A stretch of DNA of 64,000 nt from Hypomesus transpacificus. Lineage: Eukaryota; Chordata; Actinopteri; Osmeriformes; Osmeridae. Below the pieces are notes generated by a model, which was not told where the DNA came from, did not search any database, and worked only from the letters and a program-made list of their open reading frames with translations. This document shows, one piece after another, positions 35,943 through 48,019 of the stretch (its first letter is position 1; each line of letters begins with the position of its first letter). A program made the position numbers and the translations under genes. Where the stretch lies: contig NW_025813735.1 of assembly GCF_021917145.1 (NCBI RefSeq), forward strand, positions 124,001-188,000, given 5' to 3'.

Positions 35943-35949
35943 TATAAAA
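35943..35949 (+). promoter_or_regulatory. TATA box of receptor G
   Basis: TATAAAA 189 bases before the ATG; the same context occurs at J (57174-57180). The 5' UTR between is long and holds repeated GTGTGCATCACAGGTACC words that contain CAG|GTACC, so a short 5' UTR intron is possible. Confidence 0.6.
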
Positions 35950-36137
35950 CCGCTCTCCTCCCAGCGCCAGGTCACTTCCAACCAGACCAGTCTGGGAAGA
36001 CAGAATATCTTCTGTTCCCAGTGTGCATCACAGGTACCACCTGCCACCTACTAGGGGTCTACACCACAACACAACTGAGTGTGCATCACATCTACACCAC
36101 AACACACCTGTGTGCATCACAGGTACCACCAGCCAGG

Positions 36138-39100
36138 ATGCCTCTGTTGCCGTGGTGTCTCCTCCTGTCCTCCATCTCTGCCTCACCTCTTCCAGGCAGC
36201 ACCACCCAGCCCTCGACCCCACCACCCTGCTCCACCCACGGGGCGTTCCAGCTGCCGGGCTTCCAGGCTGCTGGACACTTTATGATCGGGGGGATTTTCC
36301 CCCTCCACTACCGGGTGGAGCTGCCCATCACAAACTACACCTCCGTGCCCAAGAAGGCCCTGTGCCATGGGTGAGACCATCTGGACTGTTAGGATCAAGA
36401 TCCTTTTGTGTTCTTTGTTTTTCTTTCATGGTGGGAGTTGTCTTTCAGAAAGACTTAATCCTGTGTGTGTGTTCTTTCCCATGCTCTGACAAGAGGCCTT
36501 TACAGTGAGATCATGTTTCTGTAGATTACCGGTAATGTCAACGTCTCTAACAAGTGTCGCCTTGTTAGATCTGTGAGGACACAGTGTGCCCAACAGACTG
36601 AGATGTGGAAATGCTGGGGTTCAAATACTATAGGAAGAGTGGTTCTGGTCCGGGTCCTATTGATAACATATTGTCGTTAGTGTGTGGAATGCTGTGGGGA
36701 AAGTGAGGATGGTCTGGTCATATTGTTAATGTGTTGAAGCTGTCAGGCGACGTGTTTTGATTTCCTGGCGTGAACCATGTGCTGGTTGCTCTGGTTACAC
36801 CTTCATCCCTCTATCCCTCTTTTCTGACTGTTGTTTCAACATACTGTTTAAAGTCAGTGAAAGATATTTTACTCTCATTGGCAGATAAAAAGCTTGTCAT
36901 TCTGGGCAATTAAATTCTTATGACAAGTCTTACCAACCGTCTCTGGAGGAGGGGATCCCTCTCTGAATTGCTCCTCCCAAGGTTTCTTCCATTTTTTCTC
37001 CCGGTGGGAGTTTTTCTGGGAGTTTTTCCTTGTCTTCCTTGAGGGTTAAGGTTGGTTGAGGGGCAGTTCTATGGGCGCATGTGAAGCCCTCTGTGACATG
37101 CTTGCGTGTAAAAAGGGCTATACAAATAAATTTGATTTGATTTGATTTGACAGCCACATAGTATGCATTCAAATACATGAAAGAGAAAATGTCAATTCAA
37201 AACACTGGGCAAAGCAGCAATATTACTGAAAACAGCAAGGAATGTAGCTCCGGCAATAAAAAGTACCAAAAGCAACATAGCGTTAAAACACTGGTTATGT
37301 GTACCGGGAGATGTGTGTAAATATTATATTATTATATTTATATGTTTCATTTTATAAATGTAAAGTGTTAGAGTGCTGATGTTCCTTGAGTAGAGAGGTT
37401 GCTGGTTAGAAGCCTGAAAGCTTGAGGGGAGAAACATTGAGTGTGATAGTCCGTGGCCAGATGCATTTAATCTCTGTTGGCTCATCTGTGTGTGTGTCTG
37501 TATATGTGTGTCTGTATGTATGTCGGTATCTGTGTGTGTGTGTGTTCGCCTGCATGTGAGCAGGTTTGACCCGAGAGCGTTCCGCTGGGCTCAGACCCTG
37601 AGGCTGGCCGTGGAGCAGATCAACCAGAACCAGGAGTTTCTGCCCAACCACACGCTGGGGTACAAGATTTTTGACTCGTGTGCCACGCCCATCACGGCCC
37701 TCAGGGCGGCTCTGTCTTCGCTGAACGGACCAGGGGAGGAGAACAGCCCCCTGTGTTCTGGTACCGGACGTCTGGTGGCGCTGGTCGGGGAGTCTGGTTC
37801 TTCACAGTCCATCGTCGTGTCCAGAACTCTGCAGCCGTTCAGAATCCCCATGGTGAGTTCTGGTTGGTGAACAGGAGTGTGTAGATACGTTTTACTTCCT
37901 GTAAATGTCAGACATTATCAGTTTGTATTTAGTGTTTAGTTCCTGGAGAATGTTCCTGCTCTTTAAAGGGGATTTGACTTCCTGGCCAGTGTTGTCACGT
38001 TTACTTGAGGAAGTGCCTAAAAGTATCTTTAGTTTTGACAAAGAGATTATGACACTTTGAGGAGTTTGCCTTACGAACAGGCACTCATTCATTATTCATT
38101 TACCCAACATCCATGTGTTTCTGCCCTTCAGATAAGCTACTTCTCCACCTGCTCCTGCCTCAGCAACAGGAAGGAGTTCCCAACCTTCTTCCGCGTGGTT
38201 CCCAACGACGACTACCAGGTGAAGGCCCTGGCTCGCCTGCTGCAGCAGTTTGGCTGGCGGTGGATCGGGGTGGTCCTGGAGGACCACGACTACGGGCGCT
38301 TCGCCCTGCAGGGCCTGCGGAGGGAGATCCAGGGCACTGACGTCTGCCTGGCCTACAGCGAGATGATCCCCAAAGATTACAGCCGTGAGCGGGTGCTGCA
38401 GATCCTGGAGGTGATGCGGACTTCCTCGGCACGTGTAGTGGTGGTGTTCTCGGGCGAGGGGGAGTTGTACCCCTTCCTACAGGAGTTTGAGAAGCAGAAG
38501 ATCCCGGGGCTCCAGTGGGTGGCCAGCGAGGCGTGGGTCAGCGCCAAGGTTCTGGCGGAGGCCTTCCCCTTCCTGGATGGGACGGTGGGCTTTGCGGTCC
38601 GCGAGGGGAGGGTCCCAGGGCTTGGGGAGTTTGTGCGGAAGGTGAACCCCCAGACATACCCCTCCAACCCCTTGGTGAGGGAGCTCTGGGGAGAGCTGTA
38701 TGGCTGTGACCCCTTCCCTTCCCTGCTCCCCTCCACCACCCCTCTGCCCCCCTCCACTGCCCCTCTGCCCCTCTGCACAGGTAAGGAGGTTCTCCTGGAG
38801 CAACAGTCTGCCTACATGGACTTTTCTGGGCCCAGAGTGTCGTATAACGTGTACAAGGCTGTGTACGCCATCGCCCACTCTCTCCACAACCTCCTCAGCT
38901 GCCAGCCTGGTGCAGGGCCCTTCCTCAACCAGTCCTGTGCTCTCAGCAGCAACATTGACCCCTGGCAGGTATCTGTGAGAAAACTACACATATGAAGTCA
39001 ACGCTCTGCCGATGTGAAACAGTTCCTGGTTTAAAAACGATTTGGGTTTTTATATGTATGCCCTGGACAGTGTAAAGTACTACAAAACTAGTAATACAAC

Positions 39101-41255
39101 AATTTCTGTGTTGTATTACATGTTACATTACCCTTGTAATGTAAGCATTGTGAAAGCATGTTGAAATGCTTTTTGGTAAAAAGTGGTTCTCCTATGATTC
39201 TTCTGGATTTTGTGGGACTTCCTCAAATGATCAAAGTGATACACAAACACAGCCAATCACCTCACACTAACCCTCCCTGTGATATCTTATACTCCCTGAG
39301 GACCCCACTAATTACAATGTTTTTGACCTTAAGGGACGGGAAGGACTGGAATTTACCAAACATGAGTCAAGTCCGTCAACAGTACCTAACAGAAACACAG
39401 GGAAAAATCCAAGATTTCAGTTAAACCTGCCATTTCCTTTTGTGCTCTTGTCATTGTGCCAGCTTCAGCACTATCTCCAGGAAGTGTCCTTTAATGCATC
39501 TGGAGAGGAGGTGAACTTTGACCTGAAAGGAGACTCCATCCCCTCCTATGACCTGATGAACTGGCAGAGGAACCCTGATGGAAACCCCTGGTTCGTGAAG
39601 GTCGGCCTGTTTGACGGAACAAAGGATTCTGGGAAGGAGCTGGTGATCCAGGAGGAGGCAATAGTGTGGGCGGGGCATCAGAACCAGGCAAGCTGCTGTC
39701 ACTGTGTTTACTCGCATCAGATGCCAGCTGGTCAAGTTCTGTACTGGCAGTTTGATATAAGTCTGAGCAAAAGTGTAGGTTTCTCTCTTTGGTGTTTCCT
39801 GACAGGATATCAAGTTTGTGTTTTGAACGTGAGTGAATAACTCACTTATTACTCATTAAATTACCACTAAGTAAGAAAGTTTAATTACATTGTGTTTCCA
39901 AAGATACAAAAACTAGTGAGTCACCTCAAATCACATAAACAACGTCTGTTGAACTTTCAGGCGCAGGGATCCTGTCCATGATTCTTTTATGGAGGTTAAA
40001 GCGTGTCCTATAGAAACAATGTCCATAGATTCCTCACACAGCGTGGTTGGTGTTGACCTGGTGTCCCTGTCCCAGGCAGTGGTGTCTGTGTGCAGCTCCA
40101 GCTGTGCTCCAGGATCCAGGAAGGCTGTCCGTCATGGGGAGCCTCTGTGCTGCTTTGACTGTGTACCATGTGACAGCGGCAAGATCAGTGATCAGACAGG
40201 TGAACCAGCAGGACTGATAGCTACTGTACAGTTTAGAGATCAAAGTTTTCATGAATTTATGAAATGATTGAAATTATTTTAGATTTCAGGAAGCATATTG
40301 TTTATTTCTCATTTTCTCTTTCTCTGTCTCTCGCTCTCCCTTTATATCCAACTCTCCAGATTCTATAGAGTGCACTGTTTGTCCTGAGGACTTCTGGTCG
40401 AACGACAATGGCACCAGGTGCATCCCCAAGACAGTGGAGTTCCTGTCCCACGACGCCATGGGCTTGTCCCTGACGGTGATCGCCGTAGTGGGAGCTTGTC
40501 TGACCATAGCTGTCCTGGGGGTCTTCCTCCACAACATAAACACCCCCATCGTCCGTATCAACAACTCAGAGTTGAGTTTCTTCATCCTGATCTCCCTGAC
40601 TCTCTGCTTCCTGTGTGCGCTGGTCTTTGTGGGGGAGCCCACTTCCTGGTCCTGCATGCTGCGTCACACGGCCTTCAGCATCACCTTCTCCCTCTGCATC
40701 TCCTGCATCCTGGGCAAGACCCTGGTGGTCCTGGCTGCCTTCACCTCCACCAGGCCCGGGAACAACATCATGAGGTGGCTGGGGCCCAGGCAGCAGAGGG
40801 TCATCATCTTCAGCTGCACCCTGGTCCAGGTGATCATCTGTACAGCCTGGCTCACAGACGCCCCTCCCTTCCCCTCCAGGAACTCCCAGTACCAAAGCTC
40901 CAAGATCATTCTAGAATGCAGCGTGGGTTCCAGCCTGGCGTTCTGGTGCGTTCTGGGATACATCAGCCTCCTGGCCTGCCTGTGCTTCGTCTTGGCCTTC
41001 CTGGCCCGCAAGTTGCCCGGCAACTTCAACGAGGCGAAGTTCATCACCTTCAGCATGCTGATCTTCTGCGCCGTGTGGGTGTCGTTCATCCCGGCGTACG
41101 TCAGCTCTCCCGGGAAGTACACCGACGCAGTGGAGACCTTTGCCATCCTGGCCTCCAGTTACGGCCTGCTCTTCTGCCTGTTCGCTCCCAAGTGTTTCAT
41201 CATCCTCCTGAGGCCTGAGCAGAACACCAAACAGCATCTCATGGGGAAGAAATAA
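36138..41255 (+). CDS. Receptor G: intact V2R/OlfC, six exons, GC-AG intron 4
   Basis: Exons: 36138-36370, 37564-37852, 38132-38968, 39463-39687, 40076-40199 and 40360-41255; 867 residues. Intron 4 starts with GCAAGC after CCAG, a GC-AG intron shared with H and J; all others are GT-AG. Signal peptide, a Ser/Thr/Pro-rich linker ([16 protein letters not shown]), then the flytrap with [23 protein letters not shown] in the ligand loop and [11 protein letters not shown] proline-rich insert ([19 protein letters not shown]) lies in a lobe-2 loop. Cysteine-rich segment about 529-569, then seven helices ([26 protein letters not shown]). The SGSSQS wording is typical of amino-acid-binding family C flytraps, so an amino-acid ligand is likely; the specific one is unknown. 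Confidence 0.93.
36928..37151 (+). repeat. L2-like LINE 3' end in receptor G intron 1
   Basis: Contains CTCCCGGTGGGAGTTTTTCT, GGTTGAGGGGCAGTTCTATG and a (TTTGA)n tail. It is absent from the equivalent intron of J, so it inserted after the G/J duplication, or was lost from J. Confidence 0.6.
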
Positions 41256-41297
41256 AACACAACTTTCCTGTTAGCTAGTTTATAAAGAATAATTTAT

Positions 41298-41303
41298 ATT
41301 AAA
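41298..41303 (+). promoter_or_regulatory. Possible polyadenylation signal of receptor G
   Basis: ATTAAA 43 bases after the stop. Variant hexamer, low certainty. Confidence 0.35.
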
Positions 41304-41598
41304 TATTTAGATATAAAATCATTTGCAACTTATTATTTGGTTTCCTTGGTTTCTGATCGCTCACTACTTAGTTACTGAATGAGAAACACATGACAAACTC
41401 AACAAAAACAATAATAAACATAACAACCATCATATTTCCGGAAACCAGTGACCATCATTATGGTACATTGTCAGGTCGTCTGTTGTTCAGTTTTAAACTC
41501 TGGGGGATCACGTATCCTAACAACAGCACGTGTCCAGTAAAGTAGCAACCAATCTCCTTCCTTCGGCGGTAATGAGATGCAGAAAGCACAATTGGATC

Positions 41599-41604
41599 TA
41601 TAAA
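41599..41604 (+). promoter_or_regulatory. TATA box of receptor H
   Basis: TATAAA 67 bases before the ATG at 41666. The gap between the stop of G and the start of H is only 410 bases, so the promoter of H is compact. Confidence 0.6.
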
Positions 41605-41665
41605 GCCTCTCAGGACTTTCCGTGTGTCAGTTGGGGGGTGAGGTGTGTGTGAGGCGTGTGTGAGG

Positions 41666-44600
41666 ATGACTCTCCTCTTAGTGTGGTGTCTCCTGGCCCC
41701 CTGCCTGGTCTCCTTCCTCACCCAAACGTCTGCCTCTCCCCCGTTCCCCACGGCCTCTCCCCCGGCCTCGGCCCCAGCCTCTGTGTGCTCTCTGCAGAAT
41801 GACTTTGCGCCAGGGTTTGTGGCTGAGGGAGACTTTGTGATTGGAGGGATCTTTCCCCTGCACTACAACCAGGAGATGCCTGGCCTTAACTACACCTACA
41901 AACCTGCAGCCATCAGGTGTAACGGGTGAGTGGGGAGGCTGGGTGAGTCTGCAGCCTGGGCTCCCTTGCTGAGGGAAGCTGGGAACGACACAGAGCTTTC
42001 TGACTCGTTGATTGTGACTTTTTTGTAATTTATTTTTTACTACTGCCACTGTAGGGATTTTAATATGTCATCTTCAAATGTTTCTGTTTGTGTGTGTGTC
42101 TGTATATGTGTGTCTGTATGTGTGTGTGTGTGTGCACATGCATGTGAGCAGGTTTGACCCCAGAGCGTTCCGCTGGGCTCAGACCCTGAGGCTGGCCGTG
42201 GAGCAGATCAACCAGAACCAGGAGTTTCTGCCCAACCACACGCTGGGGTACAAGATCTTTGACTCGTGTGCCTATCCTCTGACAGGCCAGAGGGCTGCCC
42301 TGGCCGTGCTGAACGGCCCCAGCCAGGCCCAGCCCTCTACCTGCTCTGGAGCCTCTCTCCTGGCCGTGGTGGGAGAATCCGGCTCCGCTCAGTCCATCGT
42401 GGTGTCTGGAATCCTGGAGCCTTTCAGAATCCCCATGGTAGGGTTCTGGAAAGCAAGGTTCTAACGAAGGAGATCAAAAGGGGTTCTAACCTAAACATCT
42501 AAAGACTGTTTTAACTAAAGATGACCTTGGACGACATTTTCTAATAACAAACATAATAATAAAGAAGGTGTTCAAAGGAGTCCTATCCTAACTTCTCAAG
42601 ACTGTTCTAACAAAAGGCAACTTCAGTTCTGTATCATTCTATGGACGAATTTCACAAAGGTGTTTTAACAAAACCTTTGTTAAGACTAAGGTTCAAGTTT
42701 AGGTCAAATTATGACTTTAATTCTTTAATGCAGTAAGAAGGGGAGAATTATCAAGATACATTTTGAATGAGTAATTATTTGATAATTAAATGTAGCGATA
42801 GGAAAGAACTTGTTTGTGCCTCCTGACCTTTGTACCCTGTCGTGTGTGGCAGTGCTGGACCTGTAACTGTGGCGTCTCTCCTCAGATCAGCTACTTCTCA
42901 TCGTGTGCGTGCCTCAGCGACAGGAGGAAGTACCCCACGTTCTTCAGAGTCATCCCCAACGATGACTACCAGGTGAGGGGGGCTACCAGGTGAGGGGGGC
43001 TACTAGGTGAGGAGGGCTACCAGGTGAGGGGGGCTACCAGGTGAGGGGGTCTACCAGGTGAGGGGGTCTACCAGGTGAGGGGGGGCTTCATAACCTAGTC
43101 ACTGGATGTCTCCAGAGAATCCAATATCAGTCGAATTTTACTTATTTGTCATGAAGGTTATTGTTATTCTTGTTATTATTCTTTGTGTTGTTTGTTTTAT
43201 TATGATCTCTGTGCGGAAGCTTAATGTGCTTCTGAGAGAACAGATTTGAATGATTCTTGTTGGCCTCAAACTGTCTTTTTGTCCTGGTTCCATATACAAC
43301 GAATGGTCGGTCAAAGCTTTACATTAAGGTCACAAAACTACCATGTAACTGCATAGCAGCAGGGAGTCAGATGGCTGAGCGGTGAGGGAATCAGGCTATT
43401 ATTCATAAGGTTGCCGGTTCGATTCGCAGCCGTAGCCAAATGACGTTGTGTCCTTGGGCAAGGCACTTCACCCTACTTGCCTCGGGGGAGTGTCCCTCTA
43501 CTTACTGTAAGTCGCTCTGGATAAGAGCGTCTGCTAAATGACTAAATGTAGCAGTCACAACATTGTTGTTATGTCTATTGTTGCAATGCCCCTGCCTGCA
43601 TGTGTGTGTATGCGTGCAAATATGACTGTGTTTGTGTCTCCAGGTGAAAGCCATTGCCCAGCTGCTGGTGCGTTTGGGGTGGAGGTGGGTGGGGGTGGTG
43701 CGGGGCAACCGTGCGTACGGACGCTTTGCCCTGCAGGGCCTTCTGAGGGAGCTGAGCGACACAGAGGTGTGCGTGGCCTACCAGGAGACGATCCCCCTGC
43801 TGTATGACAGAGACAAGGCCCTGGAGATCATGCAGGTGGACATGCTCGCACACACCTGCTGGGAGGGACGGCTGGGGAGGAGCCCAGGGGACAGGGCTCT
43901 GGATTCTGTTCCTGCTCCAGGGGACAGGGCTCTGGACTCTGTTCCTGCTCCAGGGGACAGGGCTCTGAACTCCTGGGCAGGTTCCTGCTCCAAGATCAGT
44001 TGTTTGTCTATTTTCTGTTGCGGTTTTGTTACTGCTACCTTATCCTCCCTCTCCCCTTCTTCCTCCCCATCTATCTCCCCTCCTGTCCCTTCTTACCCCC
44101 TCTTTCTCCTCTTCCTTCCCTCCTCCCCACCCACCCCCCTTCTCCCCCTTCTCCTCCCCATCTACACCCCCCCCGCCAGGTCATGCGTACCTCCAGAGCC
44201 AGGGTGGTGGTGGTGTTTTCGGCTGAGGGGGAGATGACTCCCTTCCTCAGGGACTACATGGAGCAGAATATCACAGGGATCCAGTGGGTGGCCAGCGAGG
44301 CCTGGGTCACAGCCTCCGTCTTCACGGCCAGCGAGTACTACCCCTATCTGGGGGGCACCATAGGCTTCGGCATCCGGCAAGGCTCCATCCCCGGCCTGGA
44401 GGGCTACCTGCGTGAGGTGAACCCCCAGAGATACCCCTCCAACCCCCTGGTGACAGAGCTGTGGGAGGCTCTCTACGGCTGCACCCCCTCTTCCTCCTTC
44501 TCCTCGCTCCCCCTCTGCACAGGACAGGAAGTTCTCCTGGAGCAGCACTCTGCCTACATGAACACCTCCAGTCCCAGGGTGGCCTATAACGTGTACAAGG

Positions 44601-47241
44601 CTGTGTACGCCATCGCCCACTCTCTCCACAACCTCCTCAGCTGCCAGCCTGGTGCAGGGCCCTTCCTCAACCAGTCATGTGCTCTCAGCAGCAACATTCA
44701 CCCCTGGCAGGTAGGCCTTTCGCCCTGCACAGCACATGGACGTTGTTGTTGTTTAGCAGACGCTTACATCCATAGCGATGTAAGCGTATTTCGGTGGTTA
44801 GAGTCAAGGAACAGTCTGTATTTACAAAGGCTGACGTCTGTTTGAGCATGCATGCAATAGACTATTTCATAGTAACAGACTACACTGTTATTTATTTATC
44901 TTTTATTCATATTTTTCTTAAGCTCCAGCACTATCTCCAAGAAGTCGCCTTCTCCATTTCGAACCAGCAGGTGAACTTTGACCTGAAAGGGGATTCCATT
45001 CCGTACTATGACATCCTCAACTGGCAGAGGGGCAGCGATGGGAAGATCGAGTTTGTCAACGTCGGCCTGTTCGACGGAACAAAGGATTCTGGGAAGGAGC
45101 TGGTGATCCAGGAGGAGGCGATAGTGTGGGCGGGGCATCAGAGCCAGGCAAGCTGCTGTCACTGTGTGTTTACCTGCATCAGATGCCAGCTGGCCAAGTT
45201 CTGTAGGGTCAGGTGGAGGTGAGTCAGGGGAATCAGGAAGAGGAGCTTCTTTTAGGGTTTGGCCTGATGGCTCAGACACCTAACATGTCACTCATAATAT
45301 TTATTATTTGAGCCCGACTGATAAAGGATTTTTAAGGCCGATATCGATAAAAATATTTGGTGATTTAAAAATACGATATTCCGATATATCGGCCTATATA
45401 TATATAAAAAATTAATTAATACAAAATCCAGAAACGCGTAACAAAACAAACAGAATTCCCTAATTCTCCACAGCCACCCGACTCTGGCTGGATCAGCTGG
45501 TTGTTTATGGGGTTCTAAACACGAGTGTTGCCAACAGGGACGTTGTAGAGTGCTCACTGTTGGACAAACTATTGCTTGCCAACACTCTTAACATGGTTGA
45601 AGGGTGTTTCGGCCATTTTTATTTTTTTCAATATTGATTTATTGGCCATTATAAATGCCAATAACGATAGTTTGGAAAATGCCTAATATCGGCCAATAAT
45701 ATCGGCCCACCGATAAATCGGTTGGGCTCTAGTAAATATGCTAGAGGAAGGATAATGTATAATATACATAATACAAATGTTATATAATAGTATACATAAC
45801 AACTAAGAAAGATAATGATGCAATACTAATGATGGTAGTTGTGATTAATTTAAGTCTTTATAATATACACAGTACTGAATAATTGTAATGATAATGTATT
45901 AATATAGCAGACATAGGGAAGGGAATTTCAACCTGCGATCTCTCAATCTGCAGTCAAACCCTCTAACCACTGAGCTGCTACCAGCCCTCCCCCATCCCAC
46001 CACAGTATCCCCTTCACTGTAGAAAGCTTCGAGTGGGTTTGTGACATCTGTGCGGTATTCCTGAGTTTGTGTTGTGTTCAGGAGCTACTGTTGTGGTGTC
46101 CCTGTCCCAGGCAGTGGTGTCTGTGTGCAGCTCCAGCTGTGCTCCAGGATCCAGGAAGGCTGTCCGTCATGGGGAGCCTCTGTGCTGCTTTGACTGTGTA
46201 CCATGTGACAGCGGCAAGATCAGTAATCAGACAGGTGAACCTGAAGTTTTGCCGAATTTATGAAATTATTGAAATTGTATTAGATTTCATAAAGCAAATT
46301 ATTTCATTCTCATTTCTCCTTTTTGTTCTCTCTCTCTCTCTCTAGATTCTATAGAGTGCACTGTTTGTCCTGAGGACTTCTGGTCGAACGACGATGGCAC
46401 CAGGTGCATCCCCAAGACAGTGGAGTTCCTGTCCCACGACGCCATGGGCTTGTCTCTGACGGTGATCGCCGTAGTGGGAGCCTGTCTGACCATAACTGTC
46501 CTGGGGGTCTTCCTCCACAACAGAAACACCCCCATTGTCCGCATCAACAACTCAGAGCTGAGTTTCTTCATCCTGATCTCCCTGACTCCCTGCTTCCTGT
46601 GTGCGCTGGTCTTTGTGGGGGAGCCCACTTCCTGGTCCTGCATGCTGCGTCAGACGGCCTTCAGCATCACCTTCTCCCTCTGCATTTCCTGCATCCTGGG
46701 CAAGACCCTGGTGGTCCTGGCTGCCTTCACCTCCACAAGGCCCGGTAACAACATCATGAGGTGGCTGGGGCCCAGGCAGCAGAGGGTCATCATCTTCAGC
46801 TGCACCCTGGTCCAGGTGATCATCTGTACAGTCTGGCTCAAAGACGCCCCTCCCTTCCCCTCCAGGAACTCCCAGTACCAAAGCTCCAAGATCATTCTAG
46901 AATGCAGCGTGGGCTCCAGCCTGGCATTCTGGTGCGTTCTGGGATACATCAGCCTCCTGGCCTGCCTGTGCTTCGTCTTGGCCTTCCTGGCCCGCAAGCT
47001 GCCCGGCAACTTCAACGAGGCCAAGTTCATCACCTTCAGCATGCTGATCTTCTGCGCTGTGTGGGTATCGTTCATCCCGGCGTACGTCAGCTCTCCCGGG
47101 AAGTACGCTGACGCAGTGGAGACCTTTGCCATCCTGGCCTCCAGTTACGGCCTGCTCTTCTGCCTGTTCCCTCCCAAGTGTTTCATCATCCTCCTGAGGC
47201 CTGAGCAGAACACCAAACAGCATCTCATGGGGAAGAAATAA
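41666..47241 (+). CDS. Receptor H: V2R/OlfC with two extra introns in exon 3
   Basis: Exons: 41666-41925, 42152-42437, 42886-42972, 43644-43835, 44180-44710, 44923-45147, 46111-46234 and 46346-47241; 866 residues. The ATG at 41666 precedes a good signal peptide ([18 protein letters not shown]). The normally single exon 3 is split at DDYQ|VKAI and at EIMQ|VMRT, both phase 0 and both at CAG|GT. Joined, the three parts (810 bp) line up with exon 3 of G (837 bp). Intron 4 is GC-AG as in G and J. The ligand loop reads [12 protein letters not shown]. Exons 5-6 are nearly identical to G, with CMLRQTAF instead of the CMLRHTAF of nearly all neighbours. Likely functional; transcripts are needed to confirm splicing. 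Confidence 0.88.
42973..43090 (+). repeat. 17-bp tandem repeat of a splice donor
   Basis: Seven or so copies of CTACCAGGTGAGGGGGG starting at the exon-3a end of receptor H. Each copy holds CAG|GTGAG, so the intron begins with a ladder of donor sites 17 bp apart. Confidence 0.85.
43361..43550 (+). repeat. tRNA-derived SINE in a gained intron of receptor H
   Basis: A box TGGCTGAGCGG (43372-43382), B box GGTTCGATTC (43416-43425), a middle with CCTTGGGCAAGGCACTTCAC, and the tail TCTGGATAAGAGCGTCTGCT ending AAATGACTAAATG. Head and tail are nearly complete. The tail wording is shared by several euteleost SINE families. Confidence 0.9.
43875..43990 (+). repeat. Tandem repeat in the second gained intron of receptor H
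   Basis: Three copies of a roughly 33-bp unit, CAGGGGACAGGGCTCTGGA plus TTCTGTTCCTGCTC-like sequence, then a long pyrimidine tract (44035-44178) before the acceptor. Confidence 0.8.
44735..44785 (-). repeat. SINE tail fragment in receptor H intron
   Basis: TTTAGCAGACGCTTACATCC followed by ATAGCGATG is the reverse of the SINE tail at 43513-43545. Confidence 0.5.
45306..45733. mobile_element. TIR DNA-transposon remnant in receptor H intron 4
   Basis: The ends GAGCCCGACTGATAAA and its inverted partner GATAAATCGGTTGGGCTC form terminal inverted repeats. GCCGATAT and ATCGGCC words recur inside. No transposase. Target duplication unclear, so the superfamily is not assigned. Confidence 0.65.
45905..45995 (-). 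repeat. tRNA-derived SINE head
   Basis: The minus strand reads CAGCTCAGTGGTTAGAGGGT, then GCAGATTGAGAGATCGCAGG and TTGAAATTCCC: A- and B-box-like parts in the right order. Confidence 0.55.
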
Positions 47242-47399
47242 ATCACAACTGTCTTGTTAGCTAGTTTAGTACGTAAACAAAGGGAAAACTATTTAAAGTT
47301 CTAATAATTTATTTGAAATGTATTAGTAAATGTTATTTCAGATGTAATCTTTAAATATGAAGTATATGAACTGACTTTCATTGTAAACTGCCTCAAAGA

Positions 47400-47405
47400 A
47401 ATAAA
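47400..47405 (+). promoter_or_regulatory. Polyadenylation signal of receptor H
   Basis: AATAAA 159 bases past the stop codon. Confidence 0.5.
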
Positions 47406-48019
47406 ATAGGTTAGGGATTTTTGTGTTTCTTGTTGTGTATTTGTAACCAATGTGAATTGGTTTTACTCACTCCTCAGGTATAAATACAGTCCACGGTGAA
47501 AAGTTAGCTTTTCGTTGGCATAGCAGGCTTGTGGTCGTGCTTCTTAGTCAGAGTTCCCAGGATTGAGCCACAAAACTGTCTGTATTTCCCAGCAGTATGA
47601 ATAAACGTCTCATCCTCCAGGCACAAGACAACAAAAACTAGAGAGGGTACAATTTCTGGGGAAATTGTAGGGTGTGCTTGCTTGCGTCGGTTGTAGGCGG
47701 GTCTGTTTTCTATTCTAGTGATATTTTCAAGCATTTAGCCAACTCATTTTGCATATTTCATTAAGAACACCCTTTGAAACAAGCCCTTAGAAACAAGCGA
47801 ACCCCCTTTGAAACAAGCTACTGTAACAACGTTGTCACTGGCAGTATTTCAGATGGAATTGCGATTAAAACAGTACCGTCTGCTAACTGAAAATATGCCC
47901 ACCAAAACGTAAATAAGTTTGACATTAATTTAGGGGGACATGACTCATTCAAAAGCAGTTTACTAGAGCCAAGCTAGAGTTTAGCCATAGCTGTGGCATT
48001 GAAGACAGTAGCCTACTAC

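Noticed and set aside
40418-41218. A 266-codon His/Gln/Pro-rich frame over the helix exon of G (a similar one in H)
   Set aside because: Shadow frame of GC-rich coding sequence; the receptor frame gives the seven helices.
41645-41665. An earlier start for receptor H with seven extra residues
   Set aside because: That codon is GTG; the ATG at 41666 directly precedes a good signal peptide.
43361-43550. A tRNA gene
   Set aside because: A and B boxes are present, but no foldable cloverleaf or 3' stem follows; the SINE tail shows it is a retroposon.
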